A DNA stretch of 64,000 nt from Zea mays (Eukaryota; Streptophyta; Magnoliopsida; Poales; Poaceae): NCBI RefSeq assembly GCF_902167145.1, contig NC_050096.1, positions 200,524,566 through 200,588,565 on the forward strand, written 5' to 3'. Below, in pieces: positions 23,191 to 35,400 of this stretch (positions are counted from its first letter, which is position 1; every line of letters starts with the position of its first letter). The position numbers were made by a program, and so were the translations under genes. Under the pieces are notes generated by a model, which was not told the DNA's origin, made no database searches, and worked only from the letters and a program-made list of their open reading frames with translations.

Positions 23191-25640
23191 ATAGGACATT
23201 GTGGTACCTAGCAATGCTCATAATTTTCTTCAGCATAAAGAAATGAATAAACCTTCTTTTGCTACTGGTTTACTATAATGTTCCTAAGAACTCACCAATA
23301 TTACACAAAGTCTGAATTATATAAGCATACCACTGTTACCAAAAAACTACAATCAGAACCCATAAGTACATATGACACTATCTGTGGACCTAGCTGGCAG
23401 CTGCAAATTTCAGATACTTCAGAACAAAAACAACCCAGCATTTAAGTCCATACTTGTATTATTACATTTTTTATAAGCAAAAGGAAAATAGAAAGGGGAA
23501 GTCATGAACCAAAAAATTACAACGGCCAGTCCATTGTAGTGGTTCAAATGATGTTTTTCATGGCCCATGGAAAATCAGTCATACCTGTGTTATTTCCTAA
23601 TAATGTTACATGATTTATCATCCCAACATCCAGTGAATAAAGCAATATCATCATTATAATTTTGGCAATGAATAAGCACATGAGATGAGATGCAACGGTT
23701 ATCAGAGTTGTCAGTCTATACGATTCTGTCTGTTGTATGTGCCGGCTGCCAGGTGCAGCTATGAAAACATTTTGCAATAGCTGTTTTCGGCAGTGCTCTG
23801 ATCAGGTTGAGTTTTGGACATCATTTATTATGTTCCTGCATCCATACCTGATACTCCCTACGTTCAGCATAAAGGGCTCTGTCTTAACATGTTGAATTTT
23901 TTGAATGCTAATCTGACATAGTTTGTTTATGAGGTAATTAAGATGAGATTTCTTAGGATCCACATCCTTGTATACTGTTTACCACCTAATTTAATTTGTA
24001 GTATAATATTAAAATTAAGTGCAGGTCCTCCATATAGTTTCTGGTTCTCAAGTATGTTATTCACGCCCATTAGTGCAAAAATAAAGTGAAATCTGGTGAG
24101 TGCTTGTTTTCCATTTGGTTCTTCACCAGCACCATCACTAATCTGTAGTTCAGAAATTGTACTCGGATATAGTGTTTCATAATAATATTTCATGTTATTG
24201 CATAAGTAAATAGTGGTATATTATTTGGCTGGTCTGCTATTTGGGAAAACAAAAGAAAATGATACTATACAGGGATAATATGAAATTTATTTTTAATCTT
24301 ATACTCCTACGTGGTTGGTGCAAGGTGATTCTTCCCTGCGACGGCAACGCCACCAGCGAACTGGGAGGTGTTGCGGCTCCTCTGCAACTGCACGTACCTT
24401 GGTTAGCCTTACTCAACCTTTTGCATCCCCTCTTGCTTGCTTTCTCTAACTGTAGGGATTTCTCGAGTTAGGATTATGTTTGCTTCTCACGGTGGGCTTA
24501 ATCATTAGTTAGAGAGATCTAGCAATAGCTCTAACATATTGCCACGGGAAAACATGCACAACAAGGTTATTATTTTCTTACAAACATCCATGATACTCCT
24601 GATATCTCTGTCCTTTTGTGTGGATCCACAGTATCAACCATTTTGCTTGGTGCAAGTGGATCAGGCTAGGGAAAATCTACTAACACATGAAACAGAATGT
24701 CAATATGGTTTAAATTTTTTTAATTAGATTGTCTAATTTGCAATTTCTTCACTCCAAAAGTTCCGATCTGTAGGTTTCTGTACAAAAATGCACTCCAAAA
24801 GTGTTTTTGGATCAACAAATGTTTTTATAATTCACGGCGGGAGGATAAACTGAAAAACAAGTATTCCAAATGATTGTAGATGCTCTGTAGGAAACAAGTA
24901 TTCCAAATTCACTAAAGAACAGTTGACGCACCTTCAAAGACGCACAACGACATTTTTCGTGCTTTTGTTCGTGCTTTTGCATGCTATCTGTGTTATGGTT
25001 ACTGATATTTTTCATGGTGTTAAAGACTTCGACAGATACCTGTTTACGTGCTTTTGTTCCTTCCACAGCGTGGTCCGGCCCGAGGAGATTCCGAAGGTTT
25101 TGGAAATCAGCGGCAAGCGCAGCCTCATCGACAACTTCTTCTTCTCCTACCACGTGTAATAATCACGGTACACCTGTTTACGTGCTTTTGCATATTATAT
25201 ATAAAAGAACTGCAATTGGATAAAATTCTTTTTGTTAGGTGTGTTCATATTCCATGGACAATCTAAAACGAACAATTAATCAAGTTCGTATATTTTGTGT
25301 ATCTATACAATGTAACTAAACTCTTTATATAACAACTAGAAGATCAATGGCACCGTCTACACTTAACCAACATAGGTCGGTTGCAGTCCTACATCACGTC
25401 TCTACAGAGTCTCCATAAGCACACATTTCAGTTGTCGCATCTATATATGTGTGGACAAAAGAATCTAAACTCACTTTTAATGTAGACTCACTTGTAGTGG
25501 CTGAAAGTGTAAGATGTGCCAGTCAGGCCACATAGGTGCCTGAGTGGAAGCTTCAAAACATCACTCACTCAACAGTGAGGTAACAGAAGATTTGTACAGT
25601 TCTAACATGCTGCTTACCAAAGAAAGTATTAATCTTGAAA
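23191..25640. other. Helitron 2 interior, mostly AT-rich, one short exon-like end
   Basis: Mostly AT-rich sequence. At about 25070-25159 an exon-like frame after CTTCCACAG reads VRPEEIPKVLEISGKRSLID and then stops, looking like the 3' end of a gene I cannot name. ATACTCCCTACGTTCAGCATAAAGG near 23850 resembles one end of a Stowaway element without a clear partner. Confidence 0.4.
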
Positions 25641-26126
25641 AATCCATGTCATCACGATGGGAACGCCTATAGCAGAAATTGTTCTAGAATGCAACTTCCA
25701 CTGAAACACACTATGCTTGCACTGATAAAAGAAATTTGTTCCATGTAATGAGCAATGAAAATGCAGAAACTGAAACCGTTAATGTCATCTTTGAGAGGGG
25801 AAAATTCAGGCAACAAATAAAGCAAATGCAAGTCCCTTAGGACAATCCTCCTCAATTTGCCCCTAACCGGACAAGCCCTCAATCTCCTACGATCCTCATG
25901 CAACCGAACAAGATCTAAGGGAGTCTGTTGGTTTATTCTTTGGGTCGGATTGTTGACCAGGAAGCCTTGATCAGTATGGGTTTGGGATGGCAATATTTTT
26001 CCTCAGGGTAATCAGTGCAATCAGTGGGGCTAGCTGCTGTTTGTTGGGCTATTTGGCGTACCAGGAATGCAGTGTGCTTCGACACGAAATAGCAAAATTT
26101 CCTACTGAGATTGCTTGCTTGATATG
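25641..26126 (+). mobile_element. Decayed LINE remnant, left part (split by Copia element)
   Basis: Near 26035-26125 the + strand reads WAIWRTRNAVCF in one frame and FPTEIACLIC in another. This is the zinc-binding reverse-transcriptase tail (zf-RVT type) commonly found at the end of plant LINE ORFs, here with a frameshift. The Copia element interrupts it at 26126. The right part continues at 35042. Confidence 0.55.
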
Positions 26127-27375
26127 TGAAAGGGAAATGTGCCCTTGGGCCATTTCTAAGTATTTTGGTGATTGAGTGTCAACACAAGTGCTTAAATGTG
26201 AATCAATACCCATGGATGAACAAAGTGCAAATCTAGAGCAAAGGTATGTTTCTAAGTTTTAGTATATTGGTTTTGTGTACTAATATACTTGTCTAAGTAT
26301 TAGAAACAGGAAGAAGAAGAAGAGAAGACTTGGCTGTGTACAGCCAAGGGGTTGTTTCGGTCTGGGGCACCGGACTGTCCGGTGGTGCACCGGACAGTGT
26401 CCGGTGCGCCAGGCTCCCTCGGCCGAAGAGCCCGCTCTCGGGAATTTGCTGACGGCGTACGGCTAAAATTCACCGGACTGTCCGGTGTGCACCGGACTGT
26501 CCGGTGAGCCAACGGTCGGCCAGGACCAACGGTCAGCCGCGCGATCAGCGAAGGACACGTGGCCGAGCCAACGGTCGGAAGGGGGCACCGGACTGTCCGG
26601 TGTGCACCGGACATGTCCGGTGCGCCAACGGCTCCCGCATCTGCAACGGTCGGCTTCGCCATTTAAGGAAAGGAATCGGGCACCGGACACTGTCCGGTGT
26701 GCACCGGACTGTCCGGTGCGCCCGACGACAGAAGGCAAAGATGGCCTTCCAGATTTGTTCTCAACGGCTCCTAGCTGCCTTGGGGCTATAAAAGGGACCC
26801 CTAGGCGCATGGAGGAGGACACCAAGCAACTCTTGAGCATTCTTGATCATCCACACTCAGTCTTTGCGCATTCGTTTGTGATTCTAAGTGATTCGAGCTC
26901 TGTTCTTGTGAGAAACTGTGAGATAGTCTTTGAGCTCGAATCTTGGCCGTGTGTGTGCGCGTTTCGCTGTGGATTTGTGTGTGTTGCTTCCCTCCCTTAC
27001 TCCGTGCTTCTTTGTGAATCTTAAGTGTAAGGGCGAGAGACTCCAATTTGTGGAGATTCCTCGCAAGTGGGATAAAGATAAGCAAGGCAAAATACTGTGG
27101 TATTCAAGTGGGTCTTTGGACCGCTTGAGAGGGGTTGATTGCAACCCTCGTCCGTTGGGACGCCACAACGTGGAGTAGGCAAGTTTTGTACTTGGCCGAA
27201 CCACGGGATAAATCACCGTGTCTCCTCTGTGTTGAATTCTCTGTGATTGTCGTATTGTGCAAGATCTTCTCTTTAGCCACTTGGCAATTATTGTGCTAAC
27301 CTCTAACAAGTTTTTGTGGCTATAAGTTAAGTTTTTACAGGATCACCTATTCACCCCCCCCTCTAGGTGCTCTCA
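26127..27375 (+). repeat. Copia 5' LTR
   Basis: It begins TGAAAGGGAAATGTGCCC and ends GTGCTCTCA. Between about 26370 and 26725 it holds four groups of paired CACCGGACTGTCCGGTG palindromes. TATAAAAG at 26787-26794 is the likely promoter TATA box. Relative to the 3' LTR it has an extra 21 bases in the last palindrome group. Confidence 0.92.
26787..26794 (+). promoter_or_regulatory. TATA box of Copia 5' LTR
   Basis: TATAAAAG sits downstream of the palindrome cluster and about 590 bases before the LTR end. The same box is at 34448-34455 in the 3' LTR. Confidence 0.65.
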
Positions 27376-27377
27376 AT

Positions 27378-27390
27378 TGGTATCAGAGTC
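27378..27390 (+). promoter_or_regulatory. Copia primer binding site (initiator tRNA-Met)
   Basis: TGGTATCAGAGTC begins two bases after the 5' LTR. It is complementary to the 3' end of plant initiator tRNA-Met (usual site TGGTATCAGAGC), with one difference at the end. Confidence 0.85.
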
Positions 27391-27424
27391 GTTCTCTTCA
27401 CAAAGGGACTTACCGCCCGAAGAG

Positions 27425-29821
27425 ATGGATCCTAAGGGGAAGGGAATCGTGATCAACGACAAAGAGAAGGAATCCTTCGTCAACGAGCCGAAGGACGACA
27501 AGCCTACCGACTCCGGCTCGGGGCAAAGGCGGAAGGAAGGGAAGAAGAAGAAGACAAGGCGCATCAAGGAGATCATCTACTACGACGATAGTGATGAATC
27601 TACTTCTTCCCAAAAGGATGATGACAACGACTACAAAAAGACGGTCAATTCGAACTTTTCATTTGATTATTCTCGTATTCAACATAGTTCGAATTCGCAT
27701 TTGCTTTCCATTCCTCTTGGCAAACCCCCACACTTTGATGGGGAGGACTACGGATTTTGGAGTCACAAAATGCGTAGTCACTTATTCTCTCTCCATCCAA
27801 GCATATGGGAGATTGTGGAGAATGGAATGAAATTTGATAGCTCGGATAGCCCTATGCTTATAAATGAACAAATTCATAGAAATGCACAAGCTACTACTGT
27901 TCTCTTAGCGTCTTTGTGCAGGGAAGAGTACAATAAGGTGAGTGGCTTGGACAATGCCAAGCAGATATGGGACACCCTCAAGATCTCTCACGAGGGGAAC
28001 GACATCACCATGCTCACCAAGATGGAGTTGGTGGAGGGCGAGCTTGGACGATTCGCCATGATAAGGGGAGAGGAGCCAACTCAAACTTACAACCGGCTCA
28101 AGACTCTTATCAACAAAATAAGGAGCTACGGAAGCACACGTTGGACGGATCACGACGTCGTCCGCCTAATGCTCAGGTCCTTTACCATTCTTGACCCTCA
28201 TCTCGTGAACAATATTCGTGAGAATCCCAGGTACACGATGATGACGCCCGAGGAAGTACTTGGAAAATTCGTGAGCGGGCGGATGATGATCAAGGAGGCA
28301 AGATACGTCGACGACGCATTGAACGGTCCACTCCATGAGCCTCAACCCATTGCTCTAAAGGCAACGAGGAGCAAGGAGTCGCTTCCTAGCAAGGTGGCGC
28401 AAGTTGAGGCGGCCGGGCTCAATGATGAAGAGATGGCTCTCATCATCAAGAGATTCAAGACGGCGCTAAAAGGTCGAAAGGGACAGCCAAGCAAGGCCAA
28501 GACCAAGGGAAAGCGATCATGCTTCAAATGCGGTAAGCTTGGTCATTTTATTGCTAACTGTCCCGAAAATGATAGTGACCAGGAGCAAGGGAAAAATGGG
28601 AAGAGAGAGAACAAGAAGGCTTACAAGAAGGCCAAAGGCGAAGCACACCTTGGAAAGGAGTGGGATTCGGATTGCTCTTCGTCCGACTCCGACGACGAAG
28701 GACTCGCCGCCACTGCCTTCAACAAATCGGCTCTCTTCCCAAACGAGCATCACACTTGCCTCATGGCAAGGGAAAAGAAGGTAATCACTCGTAATGCTAA
28801 TACTTATGATTCTTCTAGTGATGATGAATCTAGTGAGGATGAAATTGATTACTCTAGTTTATTCAAGGGATTGGATAGAACTAAGATAGCTAAGATTAAT
28901 GAGTTGATCGATGCCTTAAATGAAAAGGATAGAACCTTAGAGAAACAAGAAGACCTCTTATATGAAGAACATGATAAATTTGTTAGCGCACAAAATTCAC
29001 TTGCTCTAGAAGTTAAAAGAAATGGAATACTTTCTTGTGAACTTTCTACTTGTAATGAAACCATTTCTTCTTTAAAAGGTGAAATTAACGATTTAACTGC
29101 TAAACTAGAAGTAGCAAGTAACTCGTATGTTGAAAATATTACAATTTGCACTAGGTGTAAGGATTTTGATGTTAATGCTTGTAGTGAACACTTAGTTTCA
29201 ATTTCAAAACTAAATGATGAAGTGGCTAGTCTTAATGCTCAACTTAAGACTAGCAAGAGTGAAGTTGATAAAATAAAATTTGCAAGGGATGCCTACACAG
29301 TGGGTAGACACCCCTCAATTAAGGATGGTCTTGGCTTCAAGAGAGAAGCCAAGAACTTAACAAGCCATAAGACTCCTATCTCCACCAAGGAGAAAGGGAA
29401 GGCTCCTATGGCTAATAGTGTTAAGAAGAATCATGCTTTCATGTACTATGATAGGAGATACTCTAGAAATGCTTTTAGAAGTAATGATGTTTTTGATTCA
29501 CATGCTTATGACTCTTATGCTATGACTGCTTCTAGTTCTCATGTTATGCATGGTAGAAATGTGTTTAGAAGAAATGTTGTTCACCAAATGCCTAGGAGAA
29601 ATGTAGTTCATAATGCTCCTAGGAAAGTAGTGAATGAACCTTCCGAAATTTATTGTGCTCTAAATGCTTCCTTTGCTATTTGTAGAAAGGATAAGAAAAT
29701 TGTTGCTAGGAAGTTAGGGGCAAGATGCAAGGGAGATAAAACTTGCATTTGGGTCCCTAAGAATATTTGTGCTAACCTTGTAGGACCCAACATGAGTTGG
29801 GTACCTAAGTCCCAAGCCTGA
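27425..29821 (+). CDS. Copia GAG-like protein, 798 aa
   Basis: ATG at 27425 (MDPKGKG), chosen because no ATG lies between the primer site and this point; stop TGA at 29819-29821. The N-terminal third has a UBN2/DUF4219-type gag region (DGEDYGFWSHKMRSHLF). A CCHC zinc knuckle, CFKCGKLGHFIANC, is at about residues 366-379. It is followed by acidic Ser-rich stretches and a coiled-coil-like Leu/Glu/Lys region at about residues 490-640. The length, well over that of ordinary Copia gag, and the coiled coil are usual for Sireviruses. It packages element RNA in virus-like particles. The pol frame opens 14 bases after this stop in the +1 phase. Confidence 0.9.
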   Translation: MDPKGKGIVINDKEKESFVNEPKDDKPTDSGSGQRRKEGKKKKTRRIKEIIYYDDSDESTSSQKDDDNDYKKTVNSNFSFDYSRIQHSSNSHLLSIPLGKPPHFDGEDYGFWSHKMRSHLFSLHPSIWEIVENGMKFDSSDSPMLINEQIHRNAQATTVLLASLCREEYNKVSGLDNAKQIWDTLKISHEGNDITMLTKMELVEGELGRFAMIRGEEPTQTYNRLKTLINKIRSYGSTRWTDHDVVRLMLRSFTILDPHLVNNIRENPRYTMMTPEEVLGKFVSGRMMIKEARYVDDALNGPLHEPQPIALKATRSKESLPSKVAQVEAAGLNDEEMALIIKRFKTALKGRKGQPSKAKTKGKRSCFKCGKLGHFIANCPENDSDQEQGKNGKRENKKAYKKAKGEAHLGKEWDSDCSSSDSDDEGLAATAFNKSALFPNEHHTCLMAREKKVITRNANTYDSSSDDESSEDEIDYSSLFKGLDRTKIAKINELIDALNEKDRTLEKQEDLLYEEHDKFVSAQNSLALEVKRNGILSCELSTCNETISSLKGEINDLTAKLEVASNSYVENITICTRCKDFDVNACSEHLVSISKLNDEVASLNAQLKTSKSEVDKIKFARDAYTVGRHPSIKDGLGFKREAKNLTSHKTPISTKEKGKAPMANSVKKNHAFMYYDRRYSRNAFRSNDVFDSHAYDSYAMTASSSHVMHGRNVFRRNVVHQMPRRNVVHNAPRKVVNEPSEIYCALNASFAICRKDKKIVARKLGARCKGDKTCIWVPKNICANLVGPNMSWVPKSQA

Positions 29822-29834
29822 ATTTGCCTTGTAG

Positions 29835-32800
29835 GTTTATGCATCCGGGGGTTCAAGCTGGATTATTGATAGCGGATGCACAAACCATATGACGGGGAAG
29901 AAGAAGATGTTCACCTCCTACGTCAAGAATAAGGATTCCCAAGATTCAATTATATTCGGTGATGGGAATCAAGGCAAGGTAAAAGGGTTAGGTAAAATTG
30001 CGATTTCTAATGAGCATTCTATCTCTAATGTATTTTTAGTAGAGAGTCTTGGATATAATTTGCTATCTGTTAGTCAATTATGTCATATGGGGTATAACTG
30101 TCTATTTACAAATGTAGATGTGTCTGTCTTTAGAAGAAGTGATGGTTCACTAGCTTTTAAGGGTGTATTAGACAGCAAACTTTATTTAGTTGATTTTGCA
30201 AAAGAAGAGGCCGGTCTAGATGCATGCTTAATAGCTAAGACTAGCATGGGCTGGCTGTGGCATCGCCGCTTAGCACATGTGGGGATGAAGAACCTTCACA
30301 AGCTTCTAAAGGGAGAACATGTGATAGGTTTGACTAACGTGCATTTCGAAAAAGATAGACCTTGTGCAGCTTGTCAAGCAGGTAAACAAGTGGGAGGAGC
30401 GCATCACGGCAAGAACGTGATGACCACTTCAAGACCCCTGGAGCTGCTGCACATGGACCTCTTCGGACCTGTCGCCTATCTGAGCATAGGAGGGAGTAAG
30501 TATGGTTTAGTTATTGTTGATGATTTTTCCCGCTTCACTTGGGTGTTCTTTTTGCAGGATAAGTCTGAAACCCAAGGGACCCTCAAGCGCTTCCTCAGGA
30601 GAGCTCAAAATGAGTTTGAGCTCAAGGTGAAGAAGATAAGGAGCGACAACGGGTCCGAATTCAAGAACCTTCAAGTGGAGGAATCTCTTGAGGATGAAGG
30701 AATCAAGCACGAGTTCTCCGCTCCCTACACACCACAGCAAAATGGTGTGGTAGAGAGGAAGAACAGGACACTAATCGATATGGCGAGGACAATGCTTGGA
30801 GAATTCAAGACCCCCGAGTGTTTCTGGTCGGAAGCCGTGAACACGGCTTGCCACGCCATCAACAGGGTCTACCTTCATCGCCTCCTCAAGAAGACTTCGT
30901 ATGAGCTACTAACCGGTAACAAACCCAATGTATCTTACTTTCGTGTATTTGGGAGCAAGTGCTACATTCTAGTGAAGAAAGGTAGAAATTCTAAGTTTGC
31001 TCCCAAAGCTGTAGAAGGGTTTTTGTTAGGTTATGACTCAAATACAAAGGCGTATAGAGTCTTCAACAAATCATCGGGTTTGGTTGAAGTCTCTAGCGAC
31101 GTTGTATTTGATGAGACTAATGGCTCTCCAAGAGAGCAAGTTGTTGATTGTGATGATGTAGATGAAGAAGATGTTCCGACGGCCGCTATACGAACCATGG
31201 CGATTGGAGAAGTACGGCCACAGGAACAAGATGAACGAGATCAACCTTCTTCCTCGACCATGGTGCTACCCCCAACTCAAGACGATGAACAGGTTCATCA
31301 ACAGGAGGCGTGTGATCAAGGGGGAGCACAAGATGATCATGTGATGGAGGAAGAAGTGCAACCGGCACCTCCAACCCAAGTTCGAGCGATGATTCAAAGG
31401 GATCATCCCGTCGACCAAATTCTGGGTGACATCAGCAAGGGAGTAACTACTCGATCTCGAATAGTTAATTTTTGTGAGCATTACTCCTTTGTCTCTTCTA
31501 TTGAGCCTTTCAGGGTAGAGGAGGCCTTGCTAGATCCGGATTGGGTATTGGCCATGCAGGAGGAGCTCAACAACTTCAAGCGCAATGAAGTTTGGACACT
31601 GGTGCCTCGTCCGAAGCAAAATGTTGTGGGAACCAAGTGAGTGTTCCGCAACAAACAGGACGAGCACGGGGTGGTGACGAGGAACAAGGCTCGACTTGTG
31701 GCAAAAGGTTATGCCCAAGTCGCAGGTTTGGACTTTGAGGAGACTTTCGCTCCTGTGGCTAGGCTAGAGTCCATTCGTATCTTGCTAGCATATGCCGCTC
31801 ACCATTCTTTCAGGTTGTACCAAATGGATGTGAAGAGCGCTTTCCTCAACGGGCCAATCAAGGAGGAAGTGTACGTGAAGCAACCCCCTGGCTTCGAGGA
31901 TGAACGGTACCCCGACCACGTGTGTAAGCTCTCTAAGGCGCTCTATGGACTTAAGCAAGCCCCAAGAGCATGGTATGAATGCCTTAGAGACTTTTTAATT
32001 GCTAATGCTTTCAAGGTTGGGAAAGCCGATCCAACTCTTTTTACAAAGACATGTGATGGTGATTTGTTTGTGTGCCAAATTTATGTCGATGACATAATAT
32101 TTGGTTCTACTAACCAAAAGTCTTGTGAAGAGTTTAGCAGGGTGATGACACAGAAATCCGAGATGTCGATGATGGGCGAGTTGAACTACTTCCTTGGGTT
32201 CCAAGTGAAGCAACTCAAGGACGGCACCTTCATCTCCCAAACGAAGTACACGCAAGATCTGCTAAAGCGGTTTGGGATGAAGGACGCCAAGCCCGCAAAG
32301 ACTCCGATGGGGACCGACGGACACACCGACCTCAACAAAGGAGGTAAGTCCGTTGATCAAAAAGCATACCGGTCAATGATAGGTTCTTTGCTTTACTTAT
32401 GTGCTAGTAGACCGGATATTATGCTTAGCGTATGCATGTGTGCTAGATTTCAATCCGAACCTAAGGAGTGTCACTTAGTGGCGGTGAAGCGAATTCTTAG
32501 ATATTTGGTTGCTACGCCTTGCTTCGGGCTCTGGTATCCAAAGGGGTCTACCTTTGACTTAGTTGGATACTCAGACTCTGACTATGCTGGATGTAAGGTC
32601 GATAAGAAGAGTACATCGGGGACGTGCCAATTCTTAGGAAGGTCCCTGGTGTCATGGAACTCTAAGAAACAAACATTCGTTGCCCTATCCACCGCTGAGG
32701 CCGAGTACGTTGCCGCAGGTCAGTGTTGCGTGCAACTACTTTGGATGAGGCAAACCCTCCGGGACTTTGGCTACAATCTGAGCAAAGTCCCACTCCTTTG

Positions 32801-33035
32801 TGACAATGAGAGTGCTATCCGCATGGCGGAGAATCCTGTTGAGCACAGCCGCACAAAGCACATAGACATCCGGCATCACTTTTTGAGAGACCACCAGCAA
32901 AAGGGAGATATCGAAGTGTTTCATGTTAGCACCGAGAACCAGCTAGCCGATATCTTCACTAAGCCTCTAGATGAGAAGACCTTTTGCAGGTTGCGTAGTG
33001 AGCTAAATGTCATAGATTCGCGGAACCTGGATTGA
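29835..33035 (+). pseudogene. Copia POL (protease, integrase, RT, RNase H) with one in-frame stop
   Basis: The frame opens after TAG at 29832-29834. Protease active site DSG is at about 29868-29876. The integrase HHCC zinc region (HRRLAHVG to CAACQAGK) is at about 30258-30390, followed by the catalytic core with SDNGSEFK and the downstream Glu near ERKNRTLID. Reverse transcriptase has YVDD at 32082-32093. RNase H includes CDNESAIR and the family end at 33035. The frame is interrupted by TGA at 31638-31640, in phase with the next segment (31641-33035), at a place where the family has a Trp codon. This leaves the copy unable to make full RT without read-through. Otherwise it looks intact. Confidence 0.88.
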
Positions 33036-33789
33036 ATTGTAGCATACATGTACTTATGCTTTTGATCATGTTCCTTTTTGCATTTTGTTGCTTATTATGG
33101 TGCTCAAGTTGTACAAACACTCCCTGGACCTCACAAGTCCGTTGCAAAGTGATGCACATGTTTAGGGGGAGATGTGTTACAACTTGACCCTTTGAGACTA
33201 ACCATGTGCTTGAGTTTGATAATTTAGTCTCGAAGGAGGATTGAAAGGGAAAAGGTGGACTTGGACCATGAAAGACTTCCACTGCACTCCGATGAGAGGG
33301 TAACTAATTCCAAGTTCATCTCATGAAATCTTATTGCCATTTGCTCTTAATTGAAGACTTTGGTGAGGCAAGATTGATCCCGTTTTTGGTGCTTCATGCC
33401 AAAGGGGGAGAAAATAAAGGCCAAAGTGATAAAATGGATCAGCTACCACTTGAGAGATTTTGAAAATAGTAGAATAGAGTTTTTGTTGTGTCAAAAGGCT
33501 TTTATTATCTCGTATGTCAAAAGTTGGCTTCTTGTGGGGAGAAGTGTTGATTATGGGAAATAGGGGGAATTTTTGAAATCTTTGATCAATCTCTTTTGGA
33601 ATGACTCTCTTTATGCCTCAACATGTGTGTTTGACATAGAAATAGAGATTTGAGTTTGATTTGCAAAAACAAACCAAGTGGTGGCAAAGGATGATCCATA
33701 TATGCCAAAATTGAATCAAAACCAATTTGAGTTTTTATTTGAAGTGATTTTGCACTTGTTCTAGTTGCTTTATGTTGTGTTGGCATAAA

Positions 33790-33808
33790 TCACCAAAAAG
33801 GGGGAGAT
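33790..33808 (+). promoter_or_regulatory. Copia polypurine tract
   Basis: AAAAAGGGGGAGAT lies directly before the 3' LTR. A second similar run, AAAGGGGGAGAAAATAAAGG, is at about 33400-33420. Repeated tracts in this region are known for Sireviruses. Confidence 0.75.
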
Positions 33809-35036
33809 TGAAAGGGAAATGTGCCCTTGGGCCATTTCTAAGTATTTTGGTGATTGAGTGTCAACACAAGTGCTTAAATGTGAATCAATACCCATGGATG
33901 AACAAAGTGCAAATCTACAGCAAAGGTATGTTTCTAAGTTTTAGTATATTGGTTTTGTGTACTAATATACTTGTCTAAGTATTAGAAACAGGAAGAAGAA
34001 GAAGAGAAGACTTGGCTGTGTACAGCCAAGGGGCTGTTTCGGTCTGGGGCACCGGACTGTCCGGTGGTGCACCGGACAGTGTCCGGTGCGCCAGGCTCCC
34101 TCGGCCGAAGAGCCCGCTCTCGGGAATTTGCTGACGGCGTACGGCTAAAATTCACCGGACTGTCCGGTGTGCACCGGACTGTCCGGTGAGCCAACGGTCG
34201 GCCAGGACCAACGGTCAGCCGCGCGATCAGCGAAGGACACGTGGCCGAGCCAACGGTCGGAAGGGGGCACCGGACTGTCCGGTGTGCACCGGACATGTCC
34301 GGTGCGCCAACGGCTCCCGCATCTGCAACGGTCGGCTTCGCCATTTAAGGAAAGGAATCGGGCACCGGACTGTCCGGTGCGCCCGACGACAGAAGGCAAA
34401 GATGGCCTTCCAGATTTGTTCTCAACGGCTCCTAGCTGCCTTGGGGCTATAAAAGGGACCCCTAGGCGCATGGAGGAGGACACCAAGCAACTCTTGAGCA
34501 TTCTTGATCATCCACACTCAGTCTTTGCGCATCCGTTTGTGATTCTAAGTGATTCGAGCTCTGTTCTTGTGAGAAACTGTGAGATAGTCTTTGAGCTCGA
34601 ATCTTGGTCGTGTGTGTGCGCGTTTCGCTGTGGATTTGTGTGTGTTGCTTCCCTCCCTTACTCCGTGCTTCTTTGTGAATCTTAAGTGTAAGGGCGAGAG
34701 ACTCCAATTTGTGGAGATTCCTCGCAAGTGGGATAAAGATAAGCAAGGCAAAATACTGTGGTATTCAAGTGGGTCTTTGGACCGCTTGAGAGGGGTTGAT
34801 TGCAACCCTCGTCCGTTGGGACGCCACAACGTGGAGTAGGCAAGTTTTGTACTTGGCCGAACCACGGGATAAATCACCGTGTCTCCTCTGTGTTGAATTC
34901 TCTGTGATTGTCGTATTGTGCAAGATCTTCTCTTTAGCCACTTGGCAATTATTGTGCTAACCTCTAACAAGTTTTTGTGGCTATAAGTTAAGTTTTTACA
35001 GGATCACCTATTCACCCCCCCCTCTAGGTGCTCTCA
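33809..35036 (+). repeat. Copia 3' LTR
   Basis: Almost identical to the 5' LTR but 21 bases shorter in the last palindrome group. It has the same TATA box (34448-34455) and the same terminal TGAAAGGG and TGCTCTCA. It is followed by the ATATG target duplication. Confidence 0.92.
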
Positions 35037-35041
35037 ATATG

Positions 35042-35400
35042 TTCCTTTTTCTTGCATATTGGGCAGGTCTACTAATGGAGAACTTGAAGCAGCAAGTTAT
35101 CCAGGGAGCGGAGTAGTGAAGTCTAAGGCCCTCTTTTCTTTCACAGGCAAGATGTGCAGTATGTGTGTATTAGCTAGGTGCAGCCTGCGTACTGTTCGGG
35201 CAGGTGCCCTGTAACTATAAGGAACACTTAGCTGTGTTTTCAGAGATTTTTGGTCAGTTGTTCTGAACTTTGTTTCTAGGAGTGGCGGTAGTCATTTCAT
35301 GCATTTGTTCCCTTGGTGAACAACATCATTGTGTTGTTTGCTTCACGTTGTTGTTAAACTATTAAACTCTGTAATTTCGATGCTTTGGTAGTGAAATTCG
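35042..35400 (+). mobile_element. Decayed LINE remnant, right part
   Basis: This continues the LINE reading frame interrupted by the Copia element (a short TTCCTTTTTCTTGC stretch then a Trp/Gly-type tail). It then runs into a 3'-UTR-like AT-rich tail ending near 35400. Evidence is the continuity across the ATATG duplication and the LINE-like zf-RVT tail on the left. Confidence 0.5.

Larger units (their letters stand above)
26127..35036 (+). mobile_element. Sirevirus-type Ty1/copia LTR retrotransposon (Ji/Opie group), 8.9 kb
   Basis: The LTRs are 26127-27375 (1249 bp) and 33809-35036 (1228 bp), flanked by an exact 5-bp target duplication ATATG (26122-26126 and 35037-35041). The LTRs differ by four substitutions I could see and one 21-bp indel within a palindrome cluster, so the insertion is young (about 0.3 percent divergence). 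There is an initiator-Met primer site, a gag-like ORF and a pol region in the order protease, integrase, RT, RNase H, which is the Copia order. A long gag with a coiled coil and the LTR sequence place it with maize Sireviruses. Pol has one in-frame stop, so this copy is probably defective. Confidence 0.92.

Noticed and set aside
26300..26840. Frames through the Copia LTR palindromes, and possible CRISPR-like array
   Set aside because: The repeated CCGGACTGTCCGG units are palindromes within an LTR, without regular spacers. The same frames recur in the other LTR and are not genes.
27377..27424. Earlier start for the Copia gag frame
   Set aside because: It would rely on a TTG inside the primer binding site. 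The first ATG is at 27425.
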